Positions 34,801-46,800 of a DNA stretch of 64,000 bases are shown piece after piece. The notes below the pieces were generated by a model. That model made no database searches. It saw only the letters and a program-made list of their open reading frames with translations, and was not told the DNA's origin. Numbering within the stretch: the first letter of the stretch is position 1; every line of letters begins with the position of its first letter. Location of the stretch: positions 603,836 through 667,835 of the forward strand of contig NW_018396397.1 in the NCBI RefSeq assembly GCF_000003195.3. Direction: 5' to 3'. The stretch is from Sorghum bicolor (lineage: Eukaryota > Streptophyta > Magnoliopsida > Poales > Poaceae). The translations under genes and the position numbers were made by a program.

Positions 34801-37800
34801 TTGGTTCGGTCAGTTTGGAGATAGTGCTAATCCTTATGCAAGGTAGGTGCATGGTTTGCATGGCACATACCATATGCTGGGAAATCAATTTGGATGCACC
34901 CGTTGGAACTCCATGATGACGTGTGTCATATGGAATCTCGCTTCGGTCCATTTGAAGACATTGCTAGTTTCGGTGCAACATAGGTGCATAGTTTGCACCG
35001 ACTGCACCATAGTCTAAGAAACCATTTTGGACCCACTTGTTGGTACTCCTGGGTGAAGGGGCTAAAGTGGATGCTCGGTTCTGTCTGTTTGGAGATAGTG
35101 TTAATCTTCATGCAAGATAGGTGCACGGTTTGCATGGAACATACCAAATACTTGGAAATCTATCTGGACGCACATGATGGAACTCCTAGATGACGTGTGT
35201 CATACGAAATCTTGCTTCGGTCTGTTTGGAGACAGTGTTAGTTTCGGTGCAAGGTTTGCACATAATGCAGCATAGGCTAAGAACCCATTTTGGACGCACT
35301 TGTTGGTACTCCTAGGTGAAGGGGCTGAAGTGGATGCTCAGTTCGGTCTATTTGGTGATAGCGCTAATCCTGATGCAAGATAGGTGCACGGTTTGCATGG
35401 AACATACCAAATGCTTGGAAATCAATCTAGACGCACTAGATGACGTGTGTCATACGAAATCTTGCTTCGGTCTGTTAGGAGACAGTGTTAGTTTTTGTGC
35501 AAGGTTTGCACATAATGCAGCATAGGCTAAGAACCCATTTTGTACGCACCCGATGGTACTCCCGGATAAAAGGCTCAAGTGAAAGATCGGTTTGGTCTAT
35601 TTGGAGATAGTGCTAATCTTGATGCAAGATAGATGCACGGTCCACATGGAACGTACCAAATGCTTAGATATTAATTTGGACACACCCGATAGAACTCCTT
35701 GATGATGTGTGTCATATGGAATCTTGCATTGGTGTGCTTAGAGACAGTATTAGTTTCGGTGCAAGATATGTGCACGGTTTGCATGGAACATACCAAATGC
35801 TTGGAAATCAATCTAGACGCACACGATGGAACTCCTAGATGACGTGTGTCATACGAAATCTTGCTTCGGTCTGTTTGGAGACAGTGTTAGTTTTGGTGCA
35901 AGGTTTGCACATAATGCAGCATAGGCTAAGAACCCATTTTGGACGCACTTGTTGGTACTCCTAGGTGAAGGGGCTGAAGTGGATGCTCAGTTCAGTCTAT
36001 TTGGTGATAGCGCTAATCCTGATGCAAGATAGGTGCACGGTTTGCATAGAACATACCAAATGCTTGGAAATCAATCTAGACGCATGACGTGTGTCATACG
36101 AAATCTTGCTTCGGTCTGTTTGGAGACAGTGTTAGTTTTGGTGCAAGGTTTGCACATAATGCAGCATAGGCTAAGAACCCATTTTGTACGCACCCGATGG
36201 TACTCCCGGATAAAAGGCTCAAGTGAAAGATCGGTTTGGTCTATTTGGAGATAGTGCTAATCTTGATGCAAGATAGATGCACGGTCCCAATGGAACGTAC
36301 CAAATGCTTAGAAATTAAATTGGACACACCCGATAGAACTCCTTGATGATGTGTGTCATATAGAATCTTGCATTGGTGTGCTTAGAGACAGTATTAGTTT
36401 CGGTGCAAGATCTGTGCACGGTTTGCGCCTAATGCACCAAAGTCTAAGAAACCATTTTGGAAGCACCTGTTGATACTCCTAGGTGAGAGGTTCAAGTGGA
36501 GGCTCGGTTTAGTCTGTTTAGAGATAGTGCTAATCTTGATGCAAGATAGGTGCACTGTTTGCATGGAACGTACCATATGCTTGGAAATCAATTTGGATGC
36601 AACTAATGGAACTCCTTGATGACGTGTGTCATATGGAATCTCGCTTTGGTCTGTTTAGAAACAGTATTAGTTTTTGTGCAAGATATGTGCATGGTTTGCG
36701 CCTAATGCACCATAGTCTAAGAAACCATTTTGGATGCACCTGTTGGTACTTCGGTGAAGAGGCTCAAGTGGAAGCTCGGTTTGATCTATTTGGAGATAGT
36801 GCTAATCTTGATGCAAGATAGATGCACGGTTTGCATGGAACATACGATATGCTCAAAACCCAATTAGGACACACCGGATATAACTCCTTGATGATGCGTG
36901 TCATATGGAATCTTGCTTCGGTTCGTTTAGAGACAGTGTTAGTTTTAGTAGAAGATATGCGCACGGTTTACGCCTAATGCACCATAGGCTAAGAAACCAT
37001 TTTAGACGCACCCGATGGTACTCGTAGTTGAAGAGGCTCAAGTGGAGGCTCAATTTGGTCTGTTCAGATATAGTGCTAATCTTGATGCAAGATAGATGCA
37101 CGGTCTGCATGGAACGTACCATATGCTTAGAAATTAATTTGGACACACCTGAAAGAACTCCTTGATGACGTGTGTCAGATGGAATCTCGCATTGGTGTGC
37201 TTAGAGACAGTATTAGTTTCGGTTGAAGATATGTGCACGGTTTGCGCCTAATGCACCAAAGTCTAAGAAACCATTTTGGAAGCACCTGTTGGTACTCCTA
37301 GGTGAAGAGGCTCAATTGGAGGCTCGGTTCGGTCTGTTTAGAGATAGTGCTATTCTTGATGCAAGATAGGTTCATGATTTGCATGGAACATACCATATGC
37401 TCAGAAATCAATTTGGACGCACCAGATGGGCCTCCTAGATGACATGTGTCATATGGAATCTCACTTTGGTCCGTTTAGAGACAGTGTTAGTTTTGGTGCA
37501 AGATAAGTGCACGGTTTGCACCTAATGCACCATAGGATAAGAAACCATTTTGGACGCACCCGATGGTACTCCTAGGTCAACGGGCTCAAGTGAAAGCTCG
37601 GCTTGGGCTGTTTGGAGATAGTGCTAATCTTGATGCAAGATAGATGCACGGTTTGCATGGAACATATGATATGCTCAGAAATCAATTAGGACGCACGTGA
37701 TATAACTCCTTGATGATGTGTGTCATATGGAATCTTGCTTCGGTTTGTTTAGAGACAATGTTAGTTTTGGTAGAAGATATGTGCACAGTTTACGCCTAAT

Positions 37801-38468
37801 GCACCATAGGCTAAGAAACCATTTTAGACGCACCCGATGGTACTCGTAGTTGAAGAGGCTCAAGTGGAAGCTCGATTTGGTCTGTTCGGAGATAGTGCTA
37901 ATCTTGAGGCAAGATAGTTGCACAGTTTGTATGGAACATACCATATGTTAAAAAATCAATTTGGATGCACCCAATGGAACTCCTAGATGACGTGTGTCAT
38001 ATGGAATCTCGCTTTAGTCTGTTTGGAGACAATCTTAGTTTTGGTGCAATAGGTGCATAGTTTGTGCCTAATGCACCATAGTCTAAGAAACCATTTTTGA
38101 CGCACCTGTTTGTACTCCTAGATGAAGAGGCTCAAGTGGAAGCTCGGTTTGGTGTGTTTGGACATAGTGCTAATCTTGATGCAAGATAGGTGCACGGTTT
38201 GCATGGAACATACCATATGCTTGGAAATCAATTTGGATGCACCCAATGGATCTCCTTGATGACGTGTGTCATATGGAATCTCGCATTGGTGTGCTTAGAG
38301 ACAGTATTAGTTTCGGTGCAAGATATATGCACGGTTTGCGCCTAATGCACCAAAGTCTAAGAAACTATTTTGGAAGCACCTGTTGGCACTCCTAGGTGAA
38401 GAGGCTCAAGTGGAGGCTCGGTTTGGTCTGTTTAGAGATAGTGCTAATCTTGATGCAAGATAGGTTCA
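28897..38468 (-). repeat. 137-bp centromeric satellite array, inverted orientation
   Basis: 9,572 bp, about 70 monomers of the same satellite read in the opposite direction to all other blocks. The landmark variant (reverse complement ACGCACATGATGGAACTCC and close forms) appears at about 29977, 32981 and 35167; spacings are 3,004 and 2,186 bp, near 22 and 16 monomers. Between about 35.2 and 36.2 kb a shortened variant monomer is locally amplified. The block starts at a CRM LTR edge and ends at the broken edge of a Tat-like element. No genes seen. Confidence 0.88.
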
Positions 38469-39349
38469 CCGCTGCACTGATGACCTGGGTCGTCGATGCG
38501 ACGTACAGAAACAGAGGTTCTGCGGGTCGAGGCGGGACTAGCACTGGTGCAGAGGTCAGAGTTTTCTTTAGGTTATCGAGCGCTTCCTCGGCTTCTGGGG
38601 TCTAAGAGAAACGCTCAACTTTCTTCAGAAGTCGATACAGTGGCAACGCCTTTTCTCCCAACCTCGAGATAAAACGACTCAGCACCGCTAGGCATCCTGT
38701 GACTCTCTGTACGCCCTTGACGTCTCGGATCGGCCCCATTCTCGTGATGGCCGAGACTTTCTCGGGGTTGGCCTCGATGCCGCGCTGGGAAACGATGTAA
38801 CCCAGGAGCATGCCTCGAGGTACGCCAAAAACGCACTTCTCGGGGTTGAGCTTGATCTGGTTGGCGTGTAAGCAGCTGAAAGCGATCTCGAGGTCCTGGA
38901 TCAGGTCTCCCCGCCGCTTTGACTTGACGATGATGTCGTCGACATAGGCCTCGACCATCGACCCTATGTGCTTGCCAAACACGTGGAGCATGCAACGCTG
39001 ATATGTGGCTCCCGCGTTTCGAAGCCCGAACGGCATGGTTACATAACAATACATCCCGAAAGGTGTAATGAAAGAGGTCGCGAGCTGATCGGACTCTTTT
39101 ATTTTTATTTGGTGGTAACCATAATATGCATCGAGGAAGGAAAGGGTTTCACATCCCGTAGTAGAATCAACAATTTGATCAATACGTGGTAATGGAAAAG
39201 GAACTTTCGGACATGCTTTATTTAAACTCGTGTAATCGACACACATCGTCATTTTCCCATTCTTTTTCTTAACTAGTATAGGATTTGCTAACCAGTCGGG
39301 ATGGTGAACCTCCTTGATGAATCCGACCGTCAAAAGCTTTTGGATCTCC
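38469..39349 (-). pseudogene. Tat-like reverse transcriptase and start of RNase H
   Basis: A 243-codon frame (39333-38602) covers most of RT: NPILVKKKNGKMTMCVDY, FLDAYYGYHQIKI, TMPFGLRNAGATYQ and the catalytic YVDD at about residues 130-133. A TAG (FSW expected, giving FS-stop) at 38602 interrupts it; in-frame sequence continues to 38469 with TPEAEEALDNLKK and LFLYVASTTQVISAA, the usual entry into RNase H. It then joins satellite directly. W to M at the usual GKWRMCVDY position is a further sign of decay. Confidence 0.85.
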
Positions 39350-40297
39350 TAGCTAATGATCTTGCGCTTCTCCTCGTCGAAGCGGCGCAACCGTTGCTTC
39401 ATTGGCTTGGAACCGGCTCGAATCTCCAAGGAGTGCTCGGCGACTTCCCTCGGTATGCCCGGCATGTCTGAGGGACTTTATGCAAACATGTCGGCGTTCG
39501 CACGGAGAAAGTCGACGAGGACGGCTAACCTATTTGGGATCGAGGTCGGCGCTGATTGTCAGCACCTTGCCGTTGGAGTTGTTGGGGTCGAGCGGGATCT
39601 TCTTGGTTCCTTCCGCCGGCTCAAAGCTGCCCGCGTGGCGCTTGGGCTCTGGAGCTTCAGCAGCCAGGGCCTCGAGCTTCGAGACGAGCTCAGTGGAACT
39701 CTCGACAGCCTCCCCATACTCGACGCATTCGACGTCGCACTCGTACGCTTGCTTGAAGGAGGAGCTGACGGTGATGACGCCCTTGGGACCGGGCATCTTC
39801 AGCTTCAAGTAGGTGTAGTTGGGGATAGCCATGAATTTGGCGTAGCCCAGGCATCCGATGATGGCATGGTACGTGCCTCGGAACCCCACCACCTCAAAGG
39901 TGAGGGTCTCCTTTCTGAAATTGGCCGCTGTGCCAAAGCAGACTGGTAGGTCGATTCAACCTACTGGCAACGCCTTCTTGCCTGGTACGACGCCATGGAA
40001 TCCAATGGCGCTGGGCTGGAGCTGCGCCCTGTTGATGCCGAGGAGGTCGAGGGTCTCGAGGTAGACGATGTTGAGGCTGCTGCCACTGTCCATCAGCACC
40101 TTCGGGAGTCTGGTGTTGACGATGATGGGATCGACGACAAGCGGGTAGACGCCAGGGGCGACGACCTTGTCGGGGTGGTCCTCTCGATCGAAGGTGATGG
40201 GGGTGCTTGGCCAGTTGAGGTACTGGGGCACCACCATTCTCGCCGCGAAGACCTCATGACGTTCCCTCTTGCGCTGCCTCGCGGTCAACTATGTTGA
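39350..40297 (-). pseudogene. Tat-like aspartic protease and linker region
   Basis: Two broken frames. The upstream one (40288-39956) has the protease active site VLMDSGSSLNIVY with D at about residue 67. The next (39892-39530) has VVGFRGTYHAIIG and IPNYTYLKLKMPGP, typical of the region between protease and RT in Tat-group elements. Stops near 39953 and 39530 separate the pieces. Confidence 0.8.
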
Positions 40298-42134
40298 GGG
40301 CCCGCCGTAGATCATGTAGCAATCGTGGACGGTGGGGAAACCGTCGTCATCTTTGTTGTCCTCCTTGTCGCCGCCTTTCTCCTTCTTTAGGTCGTCGCGC
40401 GCGTCCTTCTTGAACCCCAGACCGTCGAAATGCTTTTTCAGCATATGACAGTCCTCGAGCTTGTGGTTTGCCCCTCCCTTGTGGTAAGGGCATGGCTCCT
40501 TCAGCATCTTGTCGAAGATGCCTACCTCCGGCGGGCCTCGAGGCCTTTTGCGTTCCATGGCGGCGACGAGATCGTCGTCAAGGTCTTCCCGCTGGAACGG
40601 GCGTGTTTTCTTCTTCTTCTTGTTCTTCTTGGACCCTCGACTGGGGCCCTCGTCCTCGTCAGCGGGCGGCTAGCCTTTCCTTCCTTCACAGCTGAAGAAG
40701 GCGCCGACCGCTTCTTCCCCTGCCGCGTCGTTTGCTACTACGTCCATCAGCTCGTCGACGGTCTGAGGACAGTTCCGGCCCAATTCCCGCACCAAGTCTT
40801 GACTGGTGGTACCAGAGACAAAGGCCAGGACGACGTCGTGGTCGGGGATGTGTGGCAGCTCGGTGCGTTGCTTCGAGAAGCGTCGAGCGTACTCTCGAAG
40901 AGTTTCTCCTGACTTCTGTTTGCACTTGCTGAGATCCCACGAATTTCCAGGCCTTTTGTAGGTCCCTTTGAAGTTACCCTCGAATACTTTAACCAAATCG
41001 ACCTAGTCGTGGATCTGATCGGCTGGAAGCTCCTCGAGCCACCCGCGAGCGGTGTCGGAGAGGAAGAGCGGCAGCTGTCTGATGATGGCTCGATCGTCCC
41101 CTCGAGCGCCTCCTAACTAACAGGGCAGCCTGAAGTCTGCAAGCCAGAGCTCTGGCTTGGTCTCGCCGTTGTACTTTGCAATGCTGGTTGGGGACGGAAC
41201 GGGCTGGGCAGTGGCGTGCTGCGGATTGCCCTGCTGAACACCCTCGGGCCGGGCGGCTCTGGGGCCATCCGGTCTTCATCACTGCGTACCTCCCGCCGCG
41301 ATGGGCGCTGTAACCGCGCTCCTCTGCGTCCCCATACCGACGGCGTCGATTTTCGTTGATGTCGCGTCGCGCGTCGTGTCGACGTTGGTTGTCGATGGGG
41401 AGGACGAGTGTGGTCTTTTTCCCTCGAGGGGGTGGCTGCTGATGGACCGACACCTCCTTTTCGTTTTGGTCTGGCTCATCGCGCTTTTCAGTAGCTGCCC
41501 CTCGACGTTGGGAGGTCGAGCTCTCTGCTTGCTGAATCGCCGCCATCTGGAGCAGAGTCTGCACCTCGTCTCGGATGCGCCGTGCTTGGGAATTTGACGG
41601 CTCAGGCATATTACGCAGCAACATTGTTGCCGCCACGACGTTCTGGCCCGCTCGAGGGAAGCGGCTGACGGGTTGCTCAGGCTCTTCGTCTCCGACGATC
41701 TGCCTATGGACTTCTCGAGCTTGTCTGCGGACACTTCCGCCCGGTGGGTAAGGCAGGTCCTGCTCGAGGATTTGCTCAAGCAGGACAAGGCGCTCGCGAT
41801 CCACGTCAAGCTTTGCCTTGAGCTCTCGTAGCTGCGCAATTTGCGCGGCTCTGTCTTCTTGTGGAGGGGGGTCGACCTGACTGTCATTCCCAGGTGTCCT
41901 GGGGTCTTCTCTTGCTGCAGGGGCTCGCCCGCCTGCAACGGCGTCTTGCGTCTCGTCGGTAGTTTCCACCGCTCCGTCGATCTGGAAGCACTCCCTAGTA
42001 GGGTCGTGGCTGTCGGATTCCGAGCCGGAGTCCGGCTCGGCGGCGTAGAAGCATCCGCGTCCTTCCTCCAGCAGCCACTGTCTGAGGGAGGTAATCATGT
42101 ATCGCCCGGGGCCAAGGCGGCGGAGGCCTCGCAC
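40298..42134 (-). pseudogene. Tat-like gag, several broken frames
   Basis: Pieces at 42134-40989, 40996-40670 and 40558-40289. Recognisable parts: a long polar N-terminal segment, then FEGNFKGTYKRPGNSWDLSK followed by GETLREYARRFSKQRTELP and VVLAFVSGTTSQDL, the typical retrotransposon gag core of this group, then PCPYHKGGANHKLEDCHML, a Cys/His segment matching the usual nucleocapsid end. The whole region is GC-rich, which opens long spurious frames on both strands; I kept only the frame with these motifs. Confidence 0.75.
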
Positions 42135-42726
42135 CTGGGAGAAATCCGGCAGCTCAGACGTCGGTCACTGTGCTCCAGGGGCGCGCGGGAGGACCATTGG
42201 TCTTTCCACGTACGTCTGGGCGTTTGGACATATTATCCTGGCGAGCGACGCCGCGGCATTATACAAGCCGAACGGTAATGCTCTTCTTGGGGCGAACAGC
42301 CCATGTGGCAGTAACCTAGCGGTGGGGGAGAGCGTGTGGGGCGCGTCACCTCCCGTCGTCGTGTGATCCTCGCGGTGCCGAGTTGTCGTTCTCGTGGCTT
42401 CGGCGCGCGGTGTCGTCGGCTCCTGTGTCACCTCCTGCTGGGCACGAACCGTCGGTCGTGACGAGGCAGAAAGGCGACGATGGTGCTGTCCATGCCTCTT
42501 CTTGGGCGGGGAAGCGTGATGGCGGGGGCGTCTCGGGGCCCCCGTCCGTGCTGACGCAACGCGGGCTCCTCCCGGTCCTTTGACTGAGAGCAAGATCATG
42601 TCGTAGCCGGAGCCAGTAGAGATGAACTCGAGACTCCCAAACCAAATCCTTGTGGAGTGTGGAATCGGTGAAGAAAGAGTGGCCATCTAGAAAAGAATGG
42701 GGAATTGATGAAAAACACGCAGGACC
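42135..42726 (-). other. Tat-like leader and gag upstream region
   Basis: This lies between PBS and the recognisable gag. Open frames exist (for example 42686-42165) and contain LPFGLYNAAASLARII, which resembles the start region of gag in related elements, but they are low-complexity and frameshifted. No confident start codon. Confidence 0.5.
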
Positions 42727-42744
42727 CCTACCTGGCGCGCCAAC
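42727..42744 (-). other. Primer binding site of the Tat-like element
   Basis: The minus strand reads GTTGGCGCGCCAGGTAGG immediately inside the LTR, at the position of a PBS. I do not assign the tRNA. Confidence 0.6.
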
Positions 42745-43807
42745 TGTCGGTGTTTTCCCCACGGGGGGTCACACCAACGAGTGAATTTGTGTGCGTGCTC
42801 CCCTTTCTAGATGGTGATGCAAAAAGACACAAAGATTTATCCTAGTTCGGGCAAGAGAAGGCCCTACGTCCAGCGGGGGAGGAGAGTTTGTATTATTCTG
42901 CACCTAAGTGCTTGTACAGGGGTGAATACAAGCGTAGTATGGGGTGTAGCGATGTGAGTAGCACTACTACGTATGGATGGTGAGTTGTGTTGTTGTGCAT
43001 TGCGTGATTGATCCCTGAGTTCGCTCCCGGGATTCCCCTTTTATAGTTCCAAGGAGTAGCCCAGGGTACAAGTATAGGTGTCAGAATGAGGGTCGATAGG
43101 GGTATGGCGCGCGGACCTACTCGAGGCCTCCGTACCGGCGTGGTCTCGAGCCGTCCCGTCCTGGTAGCCTGATGATGATTACACGTGCCCCTTTATCCTG
43201 CTCTGCGCGTCGTCTTGGACTGGCTTATCTGCTGCACGCGTGTACGTCACGACGGCTGATACGTCGGAGTGGTTGCAGTGTTGTCATTCGACGTCCAACC
43301 CTTCCCCAGGAAGGAAACACGTCTGGTCGAGGGTCAGACGCCATGTAATCGCCCTGCTATCCAGAGCGTTGACCCTGGATGTCTCGAGGGGATCTTGATT
43401 AGACGTTCCACCCTACTTCCCGCGTCCTGACACGCTCTGGGTTGATTGGTGGGGAAGGCTGCAAAAAGAATGACGGGACGGGTGCCTGTTCCCCATCACG
43501 CTCCCCGTGACCTGCGTGTTAGGTGAGAACGCGACAGGCGCATTAAATGCCCTGGTTCCCGTGCGCGCGTCAGGCGGCGTCCTTGCGCCCGACGCATGCT
43601 GATTCGCTCGAGCCTGTTTCCGTATTCGACGACAGTTGGCGCTCGAGCCCTGATCGATTCGCTCGAAGCCTTTTCCGTCTTCGAGGTTGCGGCCGTCGAT
43701 GGCTGTACGTGTGACTGATTAGAGCGTCGAGTCGAGGGCCTCGACCTGCGTACGGGTAATCTCGTTATGTACATCAGTTAGGGTACCCCTTACTGATACC
43801 CTCCACA
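42745..43807 (-). repeat. 5' LTR of the Tat-like element
   Basis: 1,063 bp. The sense strand begins TGTGGAGGGTATCAGTAAGG and ends CCGTGGGGAAAACACCGACA. The outer flank at 43808 is satellite (CCGAG), which would be the TSD; the partner is lost. Confidence 0.85.
43035..43046 (-). promoter_or_regulatory. TATA box in the Tat-like LTR
   Basis: The minus strand reads CTATAAAAGGGG, a strong plant TATA match, mid-LTR, pointing toward gag. Confidence 0.6.
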
Positions 43808-46800
43808 CCGAGCTTTCACTTGAGCCTTTTACCTAAGAGTACCATCGGGTGCGTTCAAAATGGTTTCTTATCCTAGGCTGCATTATGTGCAAACCTTGCA
43901 CCGATACTAACACTGTCTCTAAACGGACGGAAGTGAGATTCCATATGACACCCATCTAGGAGTTCCATCTGGTGTGTCCAAATTGATTTCTGAGCATATG
44001 GTATGTTCCATGCAAATCGTGCACCTATCTTGTATCAAGATTAGCACTATCTCTAAACAGGACGAACCGAGCTTTCACTTGAGCCTTTTACCTAGGAGTA
44101 CCATCGGGTGCGTCCAAAATGGTTTCTTAGCCTAGGCTGCATTATGTGCAAACCTTGCACCTATCTTGCACTGAAACTAACACTGTCTCCAAACAGACCG
44201 AAGCAAGATTTCGTATGACACACGTCATCTAGGAGTTCCATCATGTGCGTCCAGATTGATTTTCAAGTATTTGGTATGTTCCATGCAAACCGTGCACCTA
44301 TCTTGCATCAAGATTAGCACTATCTCCAAAGAGACCGAACCGAGCATCCACTTGAGCCCCTTCACCTAGGAGTACCAACAATTGCGTCCAAAATGGTTTC
44401 TTAGACTATGGTGCATTAGGTGCAAACTGTGCACCTATCTTGCACCGAAACTAACAATGTCTCCAAATGGACCGAAGCGAGATTCCATATGACACACGTC
44501 ATCAAGGAGTTCCATCGGGTGTATCCAAATTGATTTCCAAGCATATGGTATGTTCCATGCAAACCATGCACCTACCTTGCATAAGGATTAGCACTATCTC
44601 CAAACTGACCGAACCAAGCTTCCACTTGAGCCTCTTCACCCAGGAGTACCAAATAGTGCGTCCAAAATGGTTTCATAGACTACGGTGCATTAGGCGCAAA
44701 TTGTGCACCTATCTTGTACTAAAACTTACAATGTCTACGATTGGACCGAAGCAACATTCCATATGACACACGTCATCTAGGAGTTCCATTGGGTGCGTCC
44801 AAATTGATTTCTAAGCATATGGTATGTTCCTTGCAAATCATGCACCTATCTTGCATCAAGATTAGCACTATCTCCAAACAGATCAAACCGAGCTTCCAAT
44901 TGAGCCTCTTCACCGAAGTACCAACAGGTGCTTCCATAATGGTGTCTTAGACTATGGTGCATTAGGCGCAAACCATGCCCATATCTTGCACTGAAACTAA
45001 AACTATTTCTAAACAGACCAAGGCGAGATTCCATAAGACACACGTCATCAAGGAGTTCCATCGGGTGCATCCAAATTGATTTCCAAGCAAATGGTATGTT
45101 CCATGCAAACCGTGCACCTATCTTGCATCAAGATTAGCACTACTGCAAACAGACCAAACCGAGCTTCCACTTGAGCCTCTTCATCTAGAAGTACAAACAG
45201 GTGCATCAAAAATTGTTTCTTAGACTATGGTGCATTAGGCACAAACTATGCACCTATATTGTACCGAAACTAACATTGTCTCCAAATGGACCAAAGCGAG
45301 ATTCCATATGACACACGTCATCTAGGAGTTCCATTGGGTGCGTTCAAATTGATTTCTTAACATATGGTATGTTCCATCAAACTGTGCAACTATCTTGCAT
45401 GAATATTAGCACTATATCCGAACAGACCAAATCGAGCCTCCACTTGAGCCAATTCAACTACGAGTACCATTGGGTGCGTCTAAAATGGTTTCTTAGCCTG
45501 CGGTGCATTAGGCGTAAACCGTGCACATATCTTCTACCAAAACTAACACGGTCTCTAAACGAGCCGAAGCAAGATTCCATATGACACACATCATCAAGGA
45601 CTTATATCAGGTGCGTCCTAATTGATTTTTGAGCATATCATATATTCCATGCAAACCGTGCATCTATCTTGCATCAAGACTAGCACTATCTCCAAACAGA
45701 CCAAACCGAGCTGTCAATTGAGCCCCTTGACCTAGGAGTACCATCGGGTGCGTCCAAGATGGTTTCTTATGCTATGGTGCATTAGGTGCAAACCGTGCAC
45801 CTATCTTGCACCAAAACTAACACTGTATCTGAACGGACGGAAGTGAGATTCCATATGACACCCATCTAGGAGTTCCATCTGGTGTGTCCAAATTGATTTC
45901 TGAGCATATGGTATGTTCCATGCAAATCGTGCACCTATCTTGTATCAAGATTAGCACTATGTCTAAACAGGCCGAACCGAGCTTTCACTTGAGCCTTTTA
46001 CATAAGAGTACCATCGGGTGCGTCCAAAATGGTTTCTTACCCAAGGCTGCATTATGTGCAAACCTTGCACCTATCTTGCACCGAAACTAACATTGTCTCC
46101 ACACAGACCGAAGCAAGATTTCGTTTGACACACGTTATCTAGGAGTTCCATCATGTGCGTCCAGATTGATTTTCAAGTATTTGGTATGCTTCATGCAAAC
46201 CGTGCACCTATCTTGCATCAAGATTAGCACTATCTCCAAAGAGACCGAACCGAGCATCTACTTGAGCCCCTTCACCTAGGAGTACCAACAAGTGCGTCCA
46301 AAATGGTTTCTTAGACTATGGTGCATTAGGTGCAAACTGTGCACCTATCTTGCACCGAAACTAACAATGTCTCAAAATGGACCGAAGCGAGATTCCATAT
46401 GACACACGTCATCAAGGAGTTCCATCGGGTGCATCCAAATTGATTTCCAACCATATGGTATGTTCCATGCAAACCATGCACCTACCTTGCATAAGGATTA
46501 GCACTATCTCCAAACTGACCGAACCAAGCTTCCACTTGAGTCTCTTCACAAAGGAGTACCAAATAGTGCGTCCAAAATGGTTTCTTAGACTACGGTGCAT
46601 TAGGCGCAAACTGTGCACCTATCTTGCACTAAAACTTACAATGTCTACAAATGGACCGAACCAAGATTCCATATGACACACGTCATCTAGGAGTTCCATT
46701 GGGTGCGTCCAAATTGATTTCTAAACATATGGTATGTTCATTGCAAATCATGCACCTATATTGCATCAAGATTAGCACTATCTCCAAACAGATCAAATCG

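Larger units (their letters stand above)
38469..43807 (-). mobile_element. Tat/RIRE2-like Ty3-gypsy retrotransposon, decayed and truncated
   Basis: Minus strand: 5' LTR 43807-42745, PBS, gag, protease and RT; it ends at 38469 just after the start of RNase H, where it meets inverted satellite. The 3' half (RNase H, integrase, 3' LTR) is missing. Sequence is visibly GC-rich compared with the satellite and CRM parts, a mark of a different family. Gag and pol carry several stops and frameshifts. The clade call rests on RT (NPILVKKKNGK, YTSLNKACPK, FLDAYYGYHQIK) and on protease-region sequence (GFRGTYHAIIG, NYTYLKLKMPGPKGVI), typical of Tat-group elements. Confidence 0.85.

Noticed and set aside
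39356..42366. Plus-strand frames up to about 200 codons in the GC-rich region
   Set aside because: They are antisense to Tat-like gag/protease/RT; high GC opens reverse frames, and only the minus strand carries motifs.
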